A stretch of DNA of 64,000 bases from Brachyspira sp. (GTDB lineage: Bacteria > Spirochaetota > Brachyspiria > Brachyspirales > Brachyspiraceae), in the NCBI RefSeq assembly GCF_029258575.1, contig NZ_JARHYI010000143.1, positions 1 through 64,000 on the forward strand, given 5' to 3'. Under the pieces are notes generated by a model, which did no database searches, was not told the DNA's origin, and saw only the letters and a list, made by a program, of their open reading frames with translations. Below are positions 52,968-62,932 of the stretch, one piece after another (the first letter of the stretch is position 1; each line of letters opens with the position of its first letter). A program made the translations under genes and the position numbers.

Positions 52968-54617
52968 ATGGATAATAAAATGTTTTGTTATCAATGTCAG
53001 GAAACGATGAATAATACAGGATGCTCTGTATCGGGTGTATGCGGTAAAAAACCAGAATTAGCATATTTAGAAGATTTGCTTGTTCATGTTACAAAAGGAC
53101 TTTCAAATATCACTACAGCTATAAGAAAGGAAGGTGGGAAAATAGATAAAAAAGTAAATAATGATATAACATTCAATTTATTTACTACAATAACAAATGC
53201 CAATTTTGATAAGGAAGTTTTTTATAAAAGAATAGAATATACTTCAAAATTATCTAATGAATTAGCAAGTAAAGTAAAAGATAAATCATTAATATTTGAA
53301 GAATCTTTGTGGACTGCCAAAAGCAAAGAGGATATGGATGCTAAATCAAAAACTGTTGGAATATTGGAAGAGAAAGATAAGGATATAAGAAGTTTAAAAG
53401 AAACAGTTATATATGGAGTTAAGGGATTAAGTGCATATATAAGACATGCCAATATGCTGGATTATGAAAATGAAGAGGTTGATGCTTTTATACAGAGAGC
53501 TTTGAATGAAACATTAAGAAATGATATAAATGCTGATGAACTTTTAAATTTAATATTAGAAACAGGAAAAAATGGCGTTGATGGAATGGCTTTACTTGAT
53601 AAGGCTAATACTTCTACTTATGGAAATCCAGAAATTACAAAAGTGAATATTGGAGTAGGTACAAATCCAGGTATATTAGTATCAGGACATGATTTAAAAG
53701 ATATAGAGATATTATTAAAACAAACTGAAGGTACAGGAGTGGATATTTATACTCATTCAGAAATGCTACCTGCTCATTATTATCCAGAATTAAAAAAATA
53801 TAAACATTTCATAGGAAATTATGGTGGTGCTTGGTGGGAGCAAAGAAAAGATTTTGAAAGCTTTAATGGTCCTATACTTATGACAACTAACTGTATAGTA
53901 ACACCTCTTGAAAGCTATAAAAACAGAGTATATACAACAGGAGCTGCTGGTTTTGAAGGCTTGAAACATATAGAAAGTCATACAGATAAAGAAAGCGATA
54001 AAGATTTTACTCCTATAATAGAACATGCCAAAAAATGTAAAGCTCCTAAAGAAATAGAAAGTGGATTTATAGTGGGAGGTTTTGCTCATAATCAAGTATT
54101 ATCACTTAAAGAAAAAATAGCAGAAGCTGTAAAATCAGGAGCAATAAAAAGATTTATCGTTATGGGCGGATGTGATGGAAGACATAAAGAGAGAAAATAT
54201 TATACTGAATTTGCTGAAAAACTTCCTAAAGATACTGTTATATTAACTGCAGGATGTGCTAAATACAGATATAATAAATTGGATTTAGGAGATATCAATG
54301 GAATACCTAGAGTATTGGATGCTGGACAATGCAATGATTCTTATTCATTAGCTGTTATTGCTTTGGGACTTAAAGATTTATTTGGATTAGATGATATTAA
54401 TGATTTACCTATAGTTTATAATATAGCTTGGTATGAACAGAAGGCAGTTATAGTTTTACTTTCACTTTTATATTTGGGAGTAAAAAATATTCATCTAGGA
54501 CCTACAATTCCCGGATTTTTATCTGCTAATGTAGTTAATATATTAGTTTCAAAATTTGGTATTTCTGGAATAACTAACGCTGATGATGATTTAAAGAAAT
54601 TTAATTTAATTGCATAA
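52968..54617 (+). CDS. hcp: Hybrid cluster protein (hydroxylamine reductase)
   Basis: [51 protein letters not shown]; start chosen after GGAGG (track start 52932). Confidence 0.95.
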   Translation: MDNKMFCYQCQETMNNTGCSVSGVCGKKPELAYLEDLLVHVTKGLSNITTAIRKEGGKIDKKVNNDITFNLFTTITNANFDKEVFYKRIEYTSKLSNELASKVKDKSLIFEESLWTAKSKEDMDAKSKTVGILEEKDKDIRSLKETVIYGVKGLSAYIRHANMLDYENEEVDAFIQRALNETLRNDINADELLNLILETGKNGVDGMALLDKANTSTYGNPEITKVNIGVGTNPGILVSGHDLKDIEILLKQTEGTGVDIYTHSEMLPAHYYPELKKYKHFIGNYGGAWWEQRKDFESFNGPILMTTNCIVTPLESYKNRVYTTGAAGFEGLKHIESHTDKESDKDFTPIIEHAKKCKAPKEIESGFIVGGFAHNQVLSLKEKIAEAVKSGAIKRFIVMGGCDGRHKERKYYTEFAEKLPKDTVILTAGCAKYRYNKLDLGDINGIPRVLDAGQCNDSYSLAVIALGLKDLFGLDDINDLPIVYNIAWYEQKAVIVLLSLLYLGVKNIHLGPTIPGFLSANVVNILVSKFGISGITNADDDLKKFNLIA

Positions 54618-54629
54618 TATATATAAATT

Positions 54630-54674
54630 AAAATAGCAGAGTTTAGCTTTAAAGTTATACTCTGTTATTTTTTA
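54630..54674 (+). terminator. Terminator downstream of hcp
   Basis: AAATAGCAGAGT...ACTCTGTTATTTTTT. Confidence 0.75.
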
Positions 54675-54683
54675 TAATACTTA

Positions 54684-55616
54684 TTATCTGTTTTCACTTC
54701 TAAATTTAGCTGGATCTGTAAATGGGCGTCTGCCTTGAAATTTGGATAAATAAACTATATTGCTTGCTATATTTATAAAACCGTTATCACCATATTTCAT
54801 TATTGTTTCTTTGGCTTGCTTATCTTTCATCATTGAATATGCTAATGGAATATTATTTACAAATAAATGACATAAAATTCTTCCGAAAGCATCATAAGAA
54901 CCTATAAGCATACTGACATTAGAAGAAGATGATATTTTATTTATTACATAAGCTTTAACATTAGTACCGTAATTCTGATTAAGTTCAGGAGCATCAAGCC
55001 CTATGAATCTGTAATAATTATCTTTGTATTTTATAGTATCGCCGTCTACCACTCTTATAGAATCTTTATCTAAAGTAACTAAATATTTTGACATATCTTT
55101 ATTATAATTAGAATCTATTTTATAGAAATCTTTATTTGTAAATGAGAGAAAAAGTTTTGTATTATTAATATCTTTCAAAGTTAAATATTCATTGCTGTTT
55201 ATATCATCAATATCCAAGACTACCCTGCAGTAATGGGTATTGAAAAATTTTAACTTATTAATAACTTTATCATCGCTTGCATAAAACATCATTTTATCTC
55301 TAAAAAATAAAGTATAAATAAAAAATCTAAAACTACTAATATATTCAGCACTCGGAAAATAAGTATTTATATATTTTTTATCTTCATCATCTTTAGTATT
55401 TAATATATAAACTCTATACCTATTTTTTATATAATCATAAATAATAGACATTTTATTATTATCTATCATGCTTATTATTGATTTTGAGTCTATAATTAAA
55501 TCTTTGCTTTCTTTAAGATTAGAAGTATTTACAATAAAAATCAAAGTAAATATTATGAGTACAGTATAAATACAAATCTTTATAATCTTTTCATTTTTTT
55601 TATTAGAAGTTCGCAT
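54684..55616 (-). CDS. Membrane-anchored thermonuclease-family (SNase-like) protein
   Basis: N-terminal TM; VVDGDTIKYKDNYYRFIGLDAPE and DAFGRILCHLF. Confidence 0.75.
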   Translation of the reverse strand: MRTSNKKNEKIIKICIYTVLIIFTLIFIVNTSNLKESKDLIIDSKSIISMIDNNKMSIIYDYIKNRYRVYILNTKDDEDKKYINTYFPSAEYISSFRFFIYTLFFRDKMMFYASDDKVINKLKFFNTHYCRVVLDIDDINSNEYLTLKDINNTKLFLSFTNKDFYKIDSNYNKDMSKYLVTLDKDSIRVVDGDTIKYKDNYYRFIGLDAPELNQNYGTNVKAYVINKISSSSNVSMLIGSYDAFGRILCHLFVNNIPLAYSMMKDKQAKETIMKYGDNGFINIASNIVYLSKFQGRRPFTDPAKFRSENR

Positions 55617-56272
55617 TTAGCTTTTATATCCTCAGAAGAAACTATCTCCGTAAGCATGCACAAACTCATAGCCTTATGCTCTATAAGTAAATCCATATTA
55701 TTTAATTTTATTCCGCCTATGCATACAAAAGGAACATCTAAATTATTTGCAACATAATCTAGATAATCTATTCCTGTAGATTCATTGGCATCAGGTTTAG
55801 TATTTGTAGAAAATATTGGACCTATCCCTATATAATCTGCAGAAGTATTAATACTCTCCAAAGCCTCTTTTTCATTAGTAGTAGAAAGTCCTATAATTTT
55901 ATCATATCCAACAATTTTTCTCACAGCTTCAATGGGTATATCTTTCTGCCCTATATGAACACCGTCAGCATCAACAGCCATTGCCAAATCGGCATAATCA
56001 TCTATTATAAATAATGCATCATAATCTTTTGTAAGCTCTCTAATCTTTAAACATTCCTCATACTTCTCACGCATATATTTATTTGGATTATCTTTTTCTC
56101 TGTACTGTACTATTTTTATACCTGCCTCAAGCATTGATTTTACAACTTCTATATTATTTCTGCCTTTAGAAAAATCTTCCGCTGTAACGCAGTATATTGA
56201 ATCTTTAAAATATTTCTCTTCTAAAGTTTTTCTTCTTACTTTTATATCTTTTGTATTCACTATATCTTTCAT
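55580..56272 (-). CDS. thiE: Thiamine-phosphate synthase
   Basis: VQYREKDNPN, FIIDDYADLAMAVDADGVHIGQKD, GIGPIFST. Confidence 0.9.
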   Translation of the reverse strand: MKDIVNTKDIKVRRKTLEEKYFKDSIYCVTAEDFSKGRNNIEVVKSMLEAGIKIVQYREKDNPNKYMREKYEECLKIRELTKDYDALFIIDDYADLAMAVDADGVHIGQKDIPIEAVRKIVGYDKIIGLSTTNEKEALESINTSADYIGIGPIFSTNTKPDANESTGIDYLDYVANNLDVPFVCIGGIKLNNMDLLIEHKAMSLCMLTEIVSSEDIKAKCELLIKKMKRL

Positions 56273-56609
56273 AATACTATTCCTAAATTTAATTGATTAT
56301 ATTTTAGTATAACTTTATTTTTTTTTCAAATTATAAAGTTATTCGTATGCATAGTGAAATAATTATAAATATGTATTTATTCTAATTTTAACATATTAAA
56401 GAATTATATTCATAATGCATGTATAATATTAAAAGCTTCAATAAAATTCAGTGGGATATTATCATAAAATAATTTTTTCTATCAATTTTTACAGTCGCAA
56501 AATTTGAAAAAGTTTTAATAATTGATTTTTATAAAAATTAAAATTATATAAATCAAAAAATAAAAAAATTAATACAAAATATATTTCTTGTTATTTTATA
56601 ATGTTCTCT

Positions 56610-56705
56610 AAAACCCCACCCTTAATATATTTTGCTTTCTATTTCATTTTTATTACATTTTTCTTTTTTATTTTCTCTTTATTTTTAACCGCCCACCCAA
56701 GTTTT
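56610..56705 (-). repeat. G-rich box-pair intergenic element, copy 3
   Basis: On minus: CTTGGGTGGGCGGTTAA - A-rich spacer - TAAGGGTGGGGTTTT; box starts 77 nt apart. Confidence 0.6.
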
Positions 56706-56720
56706 TTTAAAAATTTATTG

Positions 56721-56817
56721 CATTAATCACCGCACGCAGAACAAAGTTCTGTTAATACGAATCAATTAATAATTGTATGATAATTATATAAATAAGTTCT
56801 TTTATCGTGCGTTAATG
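56721..56817. repeat. Inverted-repeat-bounded intergenic segment with internal hairpin
   Basis: CATTAATCACCGCACG ... CGTGCGTTAATG; internal CAGAAC-AAA-GTTCTG. Confidence 0.45.
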
Positions 56818-56825
56818 GAATTAAA

Positions 56826-56866
56826 TAAAAGCCTAATATGTCTTATCATACTAGGCTTTATTTTAT
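56826..56866 (-). terminator. Terminator downstream of lgt
   Basis: AAAGCCTA...TAGGCTTTATTTT. Confidence 0.7.
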
Positions 56867-56883
56867 TATTAGTTATAAAAGTA

Positions 56884-57816
56884 TTATTTCTTTTTATTCT
56901 TTTTTGTATTTGTTTCTGGTGAAGGATTATAATCTTTTCTTGTATAAATATAAATAAGCATAACTACACCTATTATCATCATAGGAACAGAATATATAGC
57001 ACCTGCTGTTATTGGTCCAACAGTCCACTCTGTAACATCTCTTATAAACTGCTCTATTAAAGTTCTAAAAAGTCCGTAAAGGAAAATCCAAACCCAAAGC
57101 CTTGTACCTGGTCTTATTTTTTTATTTTTCTCGCTTAAATAACCTATTAAGAAAGATACCAAAGCAAGAACTAATCCCTCAAGCAAAGCCTCATATAATT
57201 GCGAAGGGTGTCTAGGCTCTGTATAAGGTCTTATAGCTGGAAACATTGCTACCCATCTATCATAACCGCCTACTGCATCATATAATGGAAACTTCATCGC
57301 AAAAACAGAATCTGTAACTCTTCCGTAAAGTTCAGCATTCATAAAATTTCCTATCCTTCCGAAGAATAAACATAAACTTGCAGGAAGCGTACCGTTATCT
57401 GTGATATTATAAAAATCATATTTATATTTTTTGCTGAATACAAATAACGATATAAACATACCTATAAATCCGCCATGAAAAGACATTCCCGCAAAACCTG
57501 TAAAGGTAAATCCATTATCAATATTAATACCTAATATCTCCCAAGGGGTTAAAAAACTTTTAGGCGAATAAAAAAGAAAATACCCTATTCTAGCACCTAC
57601 TATAGCACCAACAGCAGCATAAAATACCATATCATATATACCACCGTTTTTTTCATCAAGATTGAATTTTATCCAGCCTCTTTTTTTCACAAAATATAAA
57701 ATTATACATGATGATACAATACCCACTATATACATAAGCCCATACCATCTTACAGCTCCAAGTATTGGTATATTAGGCGGAAACACAAAAGGAGTTAAAA
57801 ATTCAGGATAAGTCAT
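56884..57816 (-). CDS. lgt: Prolipoprotein diacylglyceryl transferase
   Basis: GARIGYFLFY, FGRIGNFMNAELYGRVTD, EPRHPSQLYEALLEG. Confidence 0.95.
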   Translation of the reverse strand: MTYPEFLTPFVFPPNIPILGAVRWYGLMYIVGIVSSCIILYFVKKRGWIKFNLDEKNGGIYDMVFYAAVGAIVGARIGYFLFYSPKSFLTPWEILGINIDNGFTFTGFAGMSFHGGFIGMFISLFVFSKKYKYDFYNITDNGTLPASLCLFFGRIGNFMNAELYGRVTDSVFAMKFPLYDAVGGYDRWVAMFPAIRPYTEPRHPSQLYEALLEGLVLALVSFLIGYLSEKNKKIRPGTRLWVWIFLYGLFRTLIEQFIRDVTEWTVGPITAGAIYSVPMMIIGVVMLIYIYTRKDYNPSPETNTKKNKKK

Positions 57817-58019
57817 ATATTTATTTTCCTTACATTAATATTTTTTACTTATATGATAAAAATTGCCTGACTATATAAAAAGCATAACAATTCATATAAT
57901 TATTATTTTTTAGTATAATATAATATATTGAAATTATTAATCTATCAAGTGTTAATTTAATAGATTATTTTTTATACTCAATATATATAACAATATAAAA
58001 AATTGGTAAAATATATAAT

Positions 58020-58745
58020 TTATGATTTTAATATAGACAAAGACATTTTAGCCTGCAAAAATAGAATATCTTCATTATTATATTCATTTAAAAATTTGTT
58101 TAATATATCTTTGCTTTCTTCAATATTGAATGCCGATAAACAAGTAAGGCATTTCCATATAAGAAGTTTATCATCTTTATATTTATTCATTAAATTAATA
58201 ATATACTTAAGATTTTTTTTGTTTTGTAAAGATTCATTATGAAAAGCCATATAACCAATAGCATCTATAATTTCATAAATCTTTATTAAATCATCTGTAG
58301 CCAAAATTTCCAATAATAGATTAAATATAGTTATATCCATTTTAGCTAAAGTTCTAGCTATTATATCCCTTGGCAGCGGGTATGATTTTTTTGATGATAT
58401 TTTTTTGGGCAGAGTTTTATACTGATTTTTACCAATAATACCTACATAATTTATCATCTTTGAAGCGGTATTAATATCCCCATTTTGTAATGTTTCGCAT
58501 ATTGCTATCTTTGTATATAAACTTTTTTCTTTAAATAACTGCAATAATAAAATATTACAAATCTCATCTCTATCTATATAATATTTCAAATTGACAGAAG
58601 CAGATGTTCTTATTATAGCATTATTATCGTTTAAATAATTAATAAGTTCTTTTAGTGGCTTATCTTTCAAAAGATTGATATCCTCTTCTAATGCCATACC
58701 CTTACTTACTAATTTATCTATATCCGATTTCAAATTATGTTTCAT
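58020..58745 (-). CDS. HEAT-repeat-like protein
   Basis: Helical repeat character (PLKELINYLNDNNAIIRTSASVNLKYY). Confidence 0.5.
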   Translation of the reverse strand: MKHNLKSDIDKLVSKGMALEEDINLLKDKPLKELINYLNDNNAIIRTSASVNLKYYIDRDEICNILLLQLFKEKSLYTKIAICETLQNGDINTASKMINYVGIIGKNQYKTLPKKISSKKSYPLPRDIIARTLAKMDITIFNLLLEILATDDLIKIYEIIDAIGYMAFHNESLQNKKNLKYIINLMNKYKDDKLLIWKCLTCLSAFNIEESKDILNKFLNEYNNEDILFLQAKMSLSILKS

Positions 58746-58900
58746 AACTATATAATATTAATTTTTTTAATTTTATACAACAATTAATTATAATATATTA
58801 AAGCATATTTGATATTTTTTATTTTTTTTAATCAAAAAAAAATTAAATTCGTTGAAAATTTTTAAGTATATTCTATAATCTTTCAAGAGGTATTAATTTT

Positions 58901-59185
58901 ATGATTGAAAAAGTAAAAAATTTTTATAAAACTAAAAAAATTTTGTTTTTCATTATACTTTCTGCTTGGTTGTTATTAGTAGTAATATTTGGGGTATTAA
59001 TAGGTTTTAATTCCAAGCCAGATGTTATACCATTAACACCCGAAGAAGAAAATTCTAAAGCCTTAAACTCTATGAAAGAAGATGAAGAAAAAATTTTGAA
59101 GGGTGAAATGCTTTCAACAAAAGAAAATTTAAGTTTTGAAGAATTAGATTACTCAAGAAATTTTGTAGAAAGCCGAAGAAAATAA
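58901..59185 (+). CDS. Small membrane-anchored hypothetical protein
   Basis: One TM helix and charged tail; upstream of TPR gene. Confidence 0.55.
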   Translation: MIEKVKNFYKTKKILFFIILSAWLLLVVIFGVLIGFNSKPDVIPLTPEEENSKALNSMKEDEEKILKGEMLSTKENLSFEELDYSRNFVESRRK

Positions 59186-59207
59186 TACTAACTTTTAGGA
59201 GAAAATT

Positions 59208-60554
59208 ATGCGTGTTTATTTATATTCTGTTATTATAGCTATGTTTACAATATTTAATGTTGTATTCGCACAAGAAACTATAACTGTTCAGCCTGATGAT
59301 AAAGTGGTAACTAATACAGTTGCTGCACGTGTTAAAAACGGTCCTATAGAAGATGATTTGGTAAAAACTGTAGATTTATCTGAAAATACTCTTTTTTCAA
59401 TAAAATTAAATGCTACAAATTTTGATAGATATATTCGTATAACTAGTTACTCTACTAATCTTGATTTCGTAAGATTTACAAGAGATAAAACAAATGCTTT
59501 TCTTACATTTAGAACTTTAACTGCTGGAATAGGAAAACTTGATTTCCAAGTGGATAATGAAGAAAATATCATAAGAAAATATTTCTACACTATCAATGTA
59601 ACTAATAGTCAGGGAATAGCTTCTCCAGAAACTAATGCTATATTAGATCCTGATAACGAAACAAATGACATGGTAACTAATGAAATAATAACTAATGATA
59701 TGATTACTAATAACATGGTAACTAATGAAGTAATAACTAATGATATGATTACTAATGATATGGTAACTAATGATGTTATGCCTTCTACAAATGAAACTGT
59801 AACTAATAATACAGCTACAACAAATACAAATGAAACTATTAAAACTAATCAGGCTTCAACTAATGCTCAAAGTTCAATAATAAAAGAAAATACAAAACCT
59901 AAAAAAGTTATTGAAAATAATCCTGTAACTATAGCATTATTTAATTCAGCAGAAGAATTAAAAAATATAAAAGATTATAATAATGCAATTAATGCTTACA
60001 GCAATCTTATAAGTGAATATCCAGATTCAAAATATTCTGTTTACAGCTATTTTAGAATAGGGGATATTTATAATCAAAAGAAAGATTATAATAATGCCTA
60101 TAATATGTATAATGAAGTTTCAAAATTAAAAAATGCTAATAATAATGAAAAGGCAGCTGCTATTTATTCTATGGGCGTAATGAAAAAATATGAAAATAAG
60201 CATGATGAGGCTATTGCATATTTTAATGATGTTATGAATAAATATTCTCAAACTACTGTATATGGAAATGCTGCTTATGAAGTTGCTGACAGTTTAAAGA
60301 AAACTGGAAGAATATCTGATGCTCTTCCTATATTAGAAAAATCATTAGAAAAAAATGATAATTTCTCTAAAAGAGGAGATTCAATATTACTTTTAGCTGA
60401 AATATATGAAAAAGGTGATAATAACACTAGAGATTTTGAAAAAGCTTACAAAACTTACAATAAATATTTAGCTGAATACCCTACTTCTTCTAAAGCTAAA
60501 TATGCTAATGATAGAAAAAATTTCTTATCTCGTAATGCTGTTAATATAAAATAA
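59208..60554 (+). CDS. Exported TPR protein (YbgF-like C-terminus)
   Basis: Signal peptide; TPR repeats NAINAYSNLISEYPDSKYSVYSYFRIGDIYNQKKDYNNAYNMY. Confidence 0.8.
   Translation: MRVYLYSVIIAMFTIFNVVFAQETITVQPDDKVVTNTVAARVKNGPIEDDLVKTVDLSENTLFSIKLNATNFDRYIRITSYSTNLDFVRFTRDKTNAFLTFRTLTAGIGKLDFQVDNEENIIRKYFYTINVTNSQGIASPETNAILDPDNETNDMVTNEIITNDMITNNMVTNEVITNDMITNDMVTNDVMPSTNETVTNNTATTNTNETIKTNQASTNAQSSIIKENTKPKKVIENNPVTIALFNSAEELKNIKDYNNAINAYSNLISEYPDSKYSVYSYFRIGDIYNQKKDYNNAYNMYNEVSKLKNANNNEKAAAIYSMGVMKKYENKHDEAIAYFNDVMNKYSQTTVYGNAAYEVADSLKKTGRISDALPILEKSLEKNDNFSKRGDSILLLAEIYEKGDNNTRDFEKAYKTYNKYLAEYPTSSKAKYANDRKNFLSRNAVNIK
59670..59780 (+). repeat. In-frame 45-nt tandem repeat
   Basis: atggtaactaatga... 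recurs at 59670, 59715 and 59760. Confidence 0.8.
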
Positions 60555-60571
60555 AAACCAAATAGAAATAT

Positions 60572-60610
60572 AAAGCCCTTTAGAAATAATATTTTCTAAA
60601 GGGCTTTTTT
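60572..60610 (+). terminator. Terminator downstream of TPR gene
   Basis: AAAGCCCTTTAGAAA...TTTCTAAAGGGCTTTTTT, 15-bp stem. Confidence 0.9.
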
Positions 60611-60695
60611 ATATCTAATTAAAGATACAATTGCAATAAAATTCTAATCGCATTTCTAGTTTTATCGATAATTAAAATGATATATAAATTCTGGA

Positions 60696-62450
60696 GTGAA
60701 AAAAGTGCCAAGATACGAGCAGCTAAAATCAAAATCTAAAAGTATATCGTATACTAGACAAATTAAAAATGAAAGTAAAGAAATAAATTTAAAAAAACCA
60801 ATTATAATTTCAATAGCATTTATAATAATAACATCTGTTATATTCACCGTAGTAAAAAAATATTCTCCTATGGCTGATATAGCTATAAAAGACTTCTTTT
60901 CTATAAATCATAAAGAAGCATTAGTACTTGAAAGCGATGGTATAAGTGAAGATCAAGATAAAATGAGCTTTTTAAATGATATACCATTATTCAATTTCTT
61001 TATAAAAGCTGATACAAATAAAACTTTATCCGTAATGACATATGAAACTAATTCAAAAATAGAAGCTACTTTAGATATGACTGCTGATAATGAAAACACA
61101 AGCGGTCAAATAATAACAAGAGAATCCCTATTACCTTTTTTCAATAATAGCGGAAGAAGCAATTCTATAATATATGACAGTGGCTATATTGACTATGGAA
61201 ATAATCATGAATCTGTACTATTTTCAAATGAAATAACAGAACAGGAAAATGTAAATACAAATGATAATACACAAATACAAACAGAAAATAATTTAGAAAA
61301 TGAAAAAACATATAATTATCTTGAACAAATGATATTAGAAAATAGAAATAATAATACTAAAAATGAAATTTCAAATTTAGATGTAAAAACTAATACACAG
61401 CCGAAACAAGGAATGTTTGATAATATTTTAAAACCAAAAGAAAATAATAGAAGAGTAACTAGTACTATGAAGCCAGCATCAACTGCTACTTTCAGTAAAA
61501 AACCTCCTGCTAGTTATATTAATGAAACACAAAAAAATAATGCTGATGAAAATTATGAAAAAAATACTCAAAATAATAATACACCAATAACTACAGTAAA
61601 AGAAAATAATAATATAGTGGAAGAAAAAAGTATAATAAAAGAAAATAACAATGTAGTAAATAATAATATAGTAAGAAATAATAATGATGATAAATCAAGT
61701 AAAAAAGAAATATTTCAAAGCTCTATTTATACTATAACAAACTCATTCGATAAACCAAATATAGATTATAATAGAGTAATCAATGATATGGTTAATCCTA
61801 ATAATAATATAAAAAGAGATAATAATACATCAGAAGAAAAAAAATCTGATATCATAAAAGATAATAATGCAATAAAAGATAATAATGCAATAAAAGAAAA
61901 TAATATTATAAAAGATAACATAACAAAAAATAAAGAAATCATTAAAAAAGCACAAAATGATATAAATAATTATAATATAAAAAAGGCTAATAATAATATA
62001 AGCAGAGATTTAAAAGAGAGAAAATTAAAAGAAAATAATAATGAAGGTATATATTTAGTTGAATATGATGAGAATACAGGATCTATTACTTTAATATTTA
62101 GAGAAAGAAAATTTACTAATAAATTGTCTGTAGAAGAAGCTATAAATGAATTATTGATAGGGGCAACTGATGATGAAAATAATAGAAATATCATAAGCTG
62201 CATACCTAGAGATACTGAACTTCTTGATATATTTATAGAAAATAATACAGTATATTTAAATTTCAATGAAAACTTTGAATTTAATCCTCTTGGAAATGAA
62301 GGTACAATGGTTCAGATTTACCAATTCGTATATACAGCCACACAATTTGAAGGAATAGATAATGTTATATTTCTCATAAACGGAAAATTAAATGAAACAA
62401 TAGGTGCTGAAGGTGCTATAGAAAATATGCCTTTTACGAGGTTTGAATAA
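60696..62450 (+). CDS. Membrane-anchored Asn-rich protein with C-terminal GerMN-like domain
   Basis: TM near N-terminus; Asn-rich middle; ISCIPRDTELLDIFIENNTVYLNFNENFEFN...GTMVQIYQFVYTATQFEGIDNVIFLINGK. Confidence 0.75.
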   Translation: MKKVPRYEQLKSKSKSISYTRQIKNESKEINLKKPIIISIAFIIITSVIFTVVKKYSPMADIAIKDFFSINHKEALVLESDGISEDQDKMSFLNDIPLFNFFIKADTNKTLSVMTYETNSKIEATLDMTADNENTSGQIITRESLLPFFNNSGRSNSIIYDSGYIDYGNNHESVLFSNEITEQENVNTNDNTQIQTENNLENEKTYNYLEQMILENRNNNTKNEISNLDVKTNTQPKQGMFDNILKPKENNRRVTSTMKPASTATFSKKPPASYINETQKNNADENYEKNTQNNNTPITTVKENNNIVEEKSIIKENNNVVNNNIVRNNNDDKSSKKEIFQSSIYTITNSFDKPNIDYNRVINDMVNPNNNIKRDNNTSEEKKSDIIKDNNAIKDNNAIKENNIIKDNITKNKEIIKKAQNDINNYNIKKANNNISRDLKERKLKENNNEGIYLVEYDENTGSITLIFRERKFTNKLSVEEAINELLIGATDDENNRNIISCIPRDTELLDIFIENNTVYLNFNENFEFNPLGNEGTMVQIYQFVYTATQFEGIDNVIFLINGKLNETIGAEGAIENMPFTRFE

Positions 62451-62495
62451 TTATGATTATTTATGTATAATACTTTAAAAAAATAGGAAATTAAT

Positions 62496-62816
62496 ATGTT
62501 AAAATCTGTAAATGTGCAAGAAGCTACTAATCTGATAAAATCTAATGATGATATACAATTATTAGATATAAGAAGTATGATGGAAGTAAATATGACTGGA
62601 GCTATAGAAGGAAGTATATTAATTGATTTAAATGAGCCAAATTCTGAAAAATTAGTTCATAGTCTTGATAAAAATAAGAGATATTTGCTGTATTGTGTTA
62701 CTGGAACTAGGTCTGGAGCATTAGCCACATATATGGAAAAGCATGGATTCAATGAACTTTATAATTTAGATTATGCAGGGCATAGTCAATTAGCAATGGC
62801 TTTGAAAAATAATTGA
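62496..62816 (+). CDS. Rhodanese-like domain protein
   Basis: IQLLDIRSMMEVNMTGAIEGSILIDL; active loop YCVTGTRSG. Confidence 0.88.
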   Translation: MLKSVNVQEATNLIKSNDDIQLLDIRSMMEVNMTGAIEGSILIDLNEPNSEKLVHSLDKNKRYLLYCVTGTRSGALATYMEKHGFNELYNLDYAGHSQLAMALKNN

Positions 62817-62829
62817 AATTTAAATTAAT

Positions 62830-62876
62830 AAAGAAATTAGTATTCAGTAGAAACTAAATACTAATTTCTTTATTAT
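62830..62876 (+). terminator. Terminator between rhodanese gene and convergent oppA-like gene
   Basis: AAAGAAATTAGTATT...AATACTAATTTCTTT, 15-bp stem. Confidence 0.85.
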
Positions 62877-62932
62877 TATGCTCTATTTAATAATCGAAAA
62901 AATATATTTAAAATATAATTTTTTTATAAAAA

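Noticed and set aside
53790-54095. - strand ORF inside hcp
   Set aside because: Antisense shadow with random Phe/Ser/Tyr composition
59670-59780. Tandem repeats considered as a CRISPR-like array
   Set aside because: Contiguous in-frame coding repeats with no unique spacers
61840-61960. Short repeats (ataaaagataataatgcaa) considered as a regulatory array
   Set aside because: In-frame coding repeats of an Asn-rich linker
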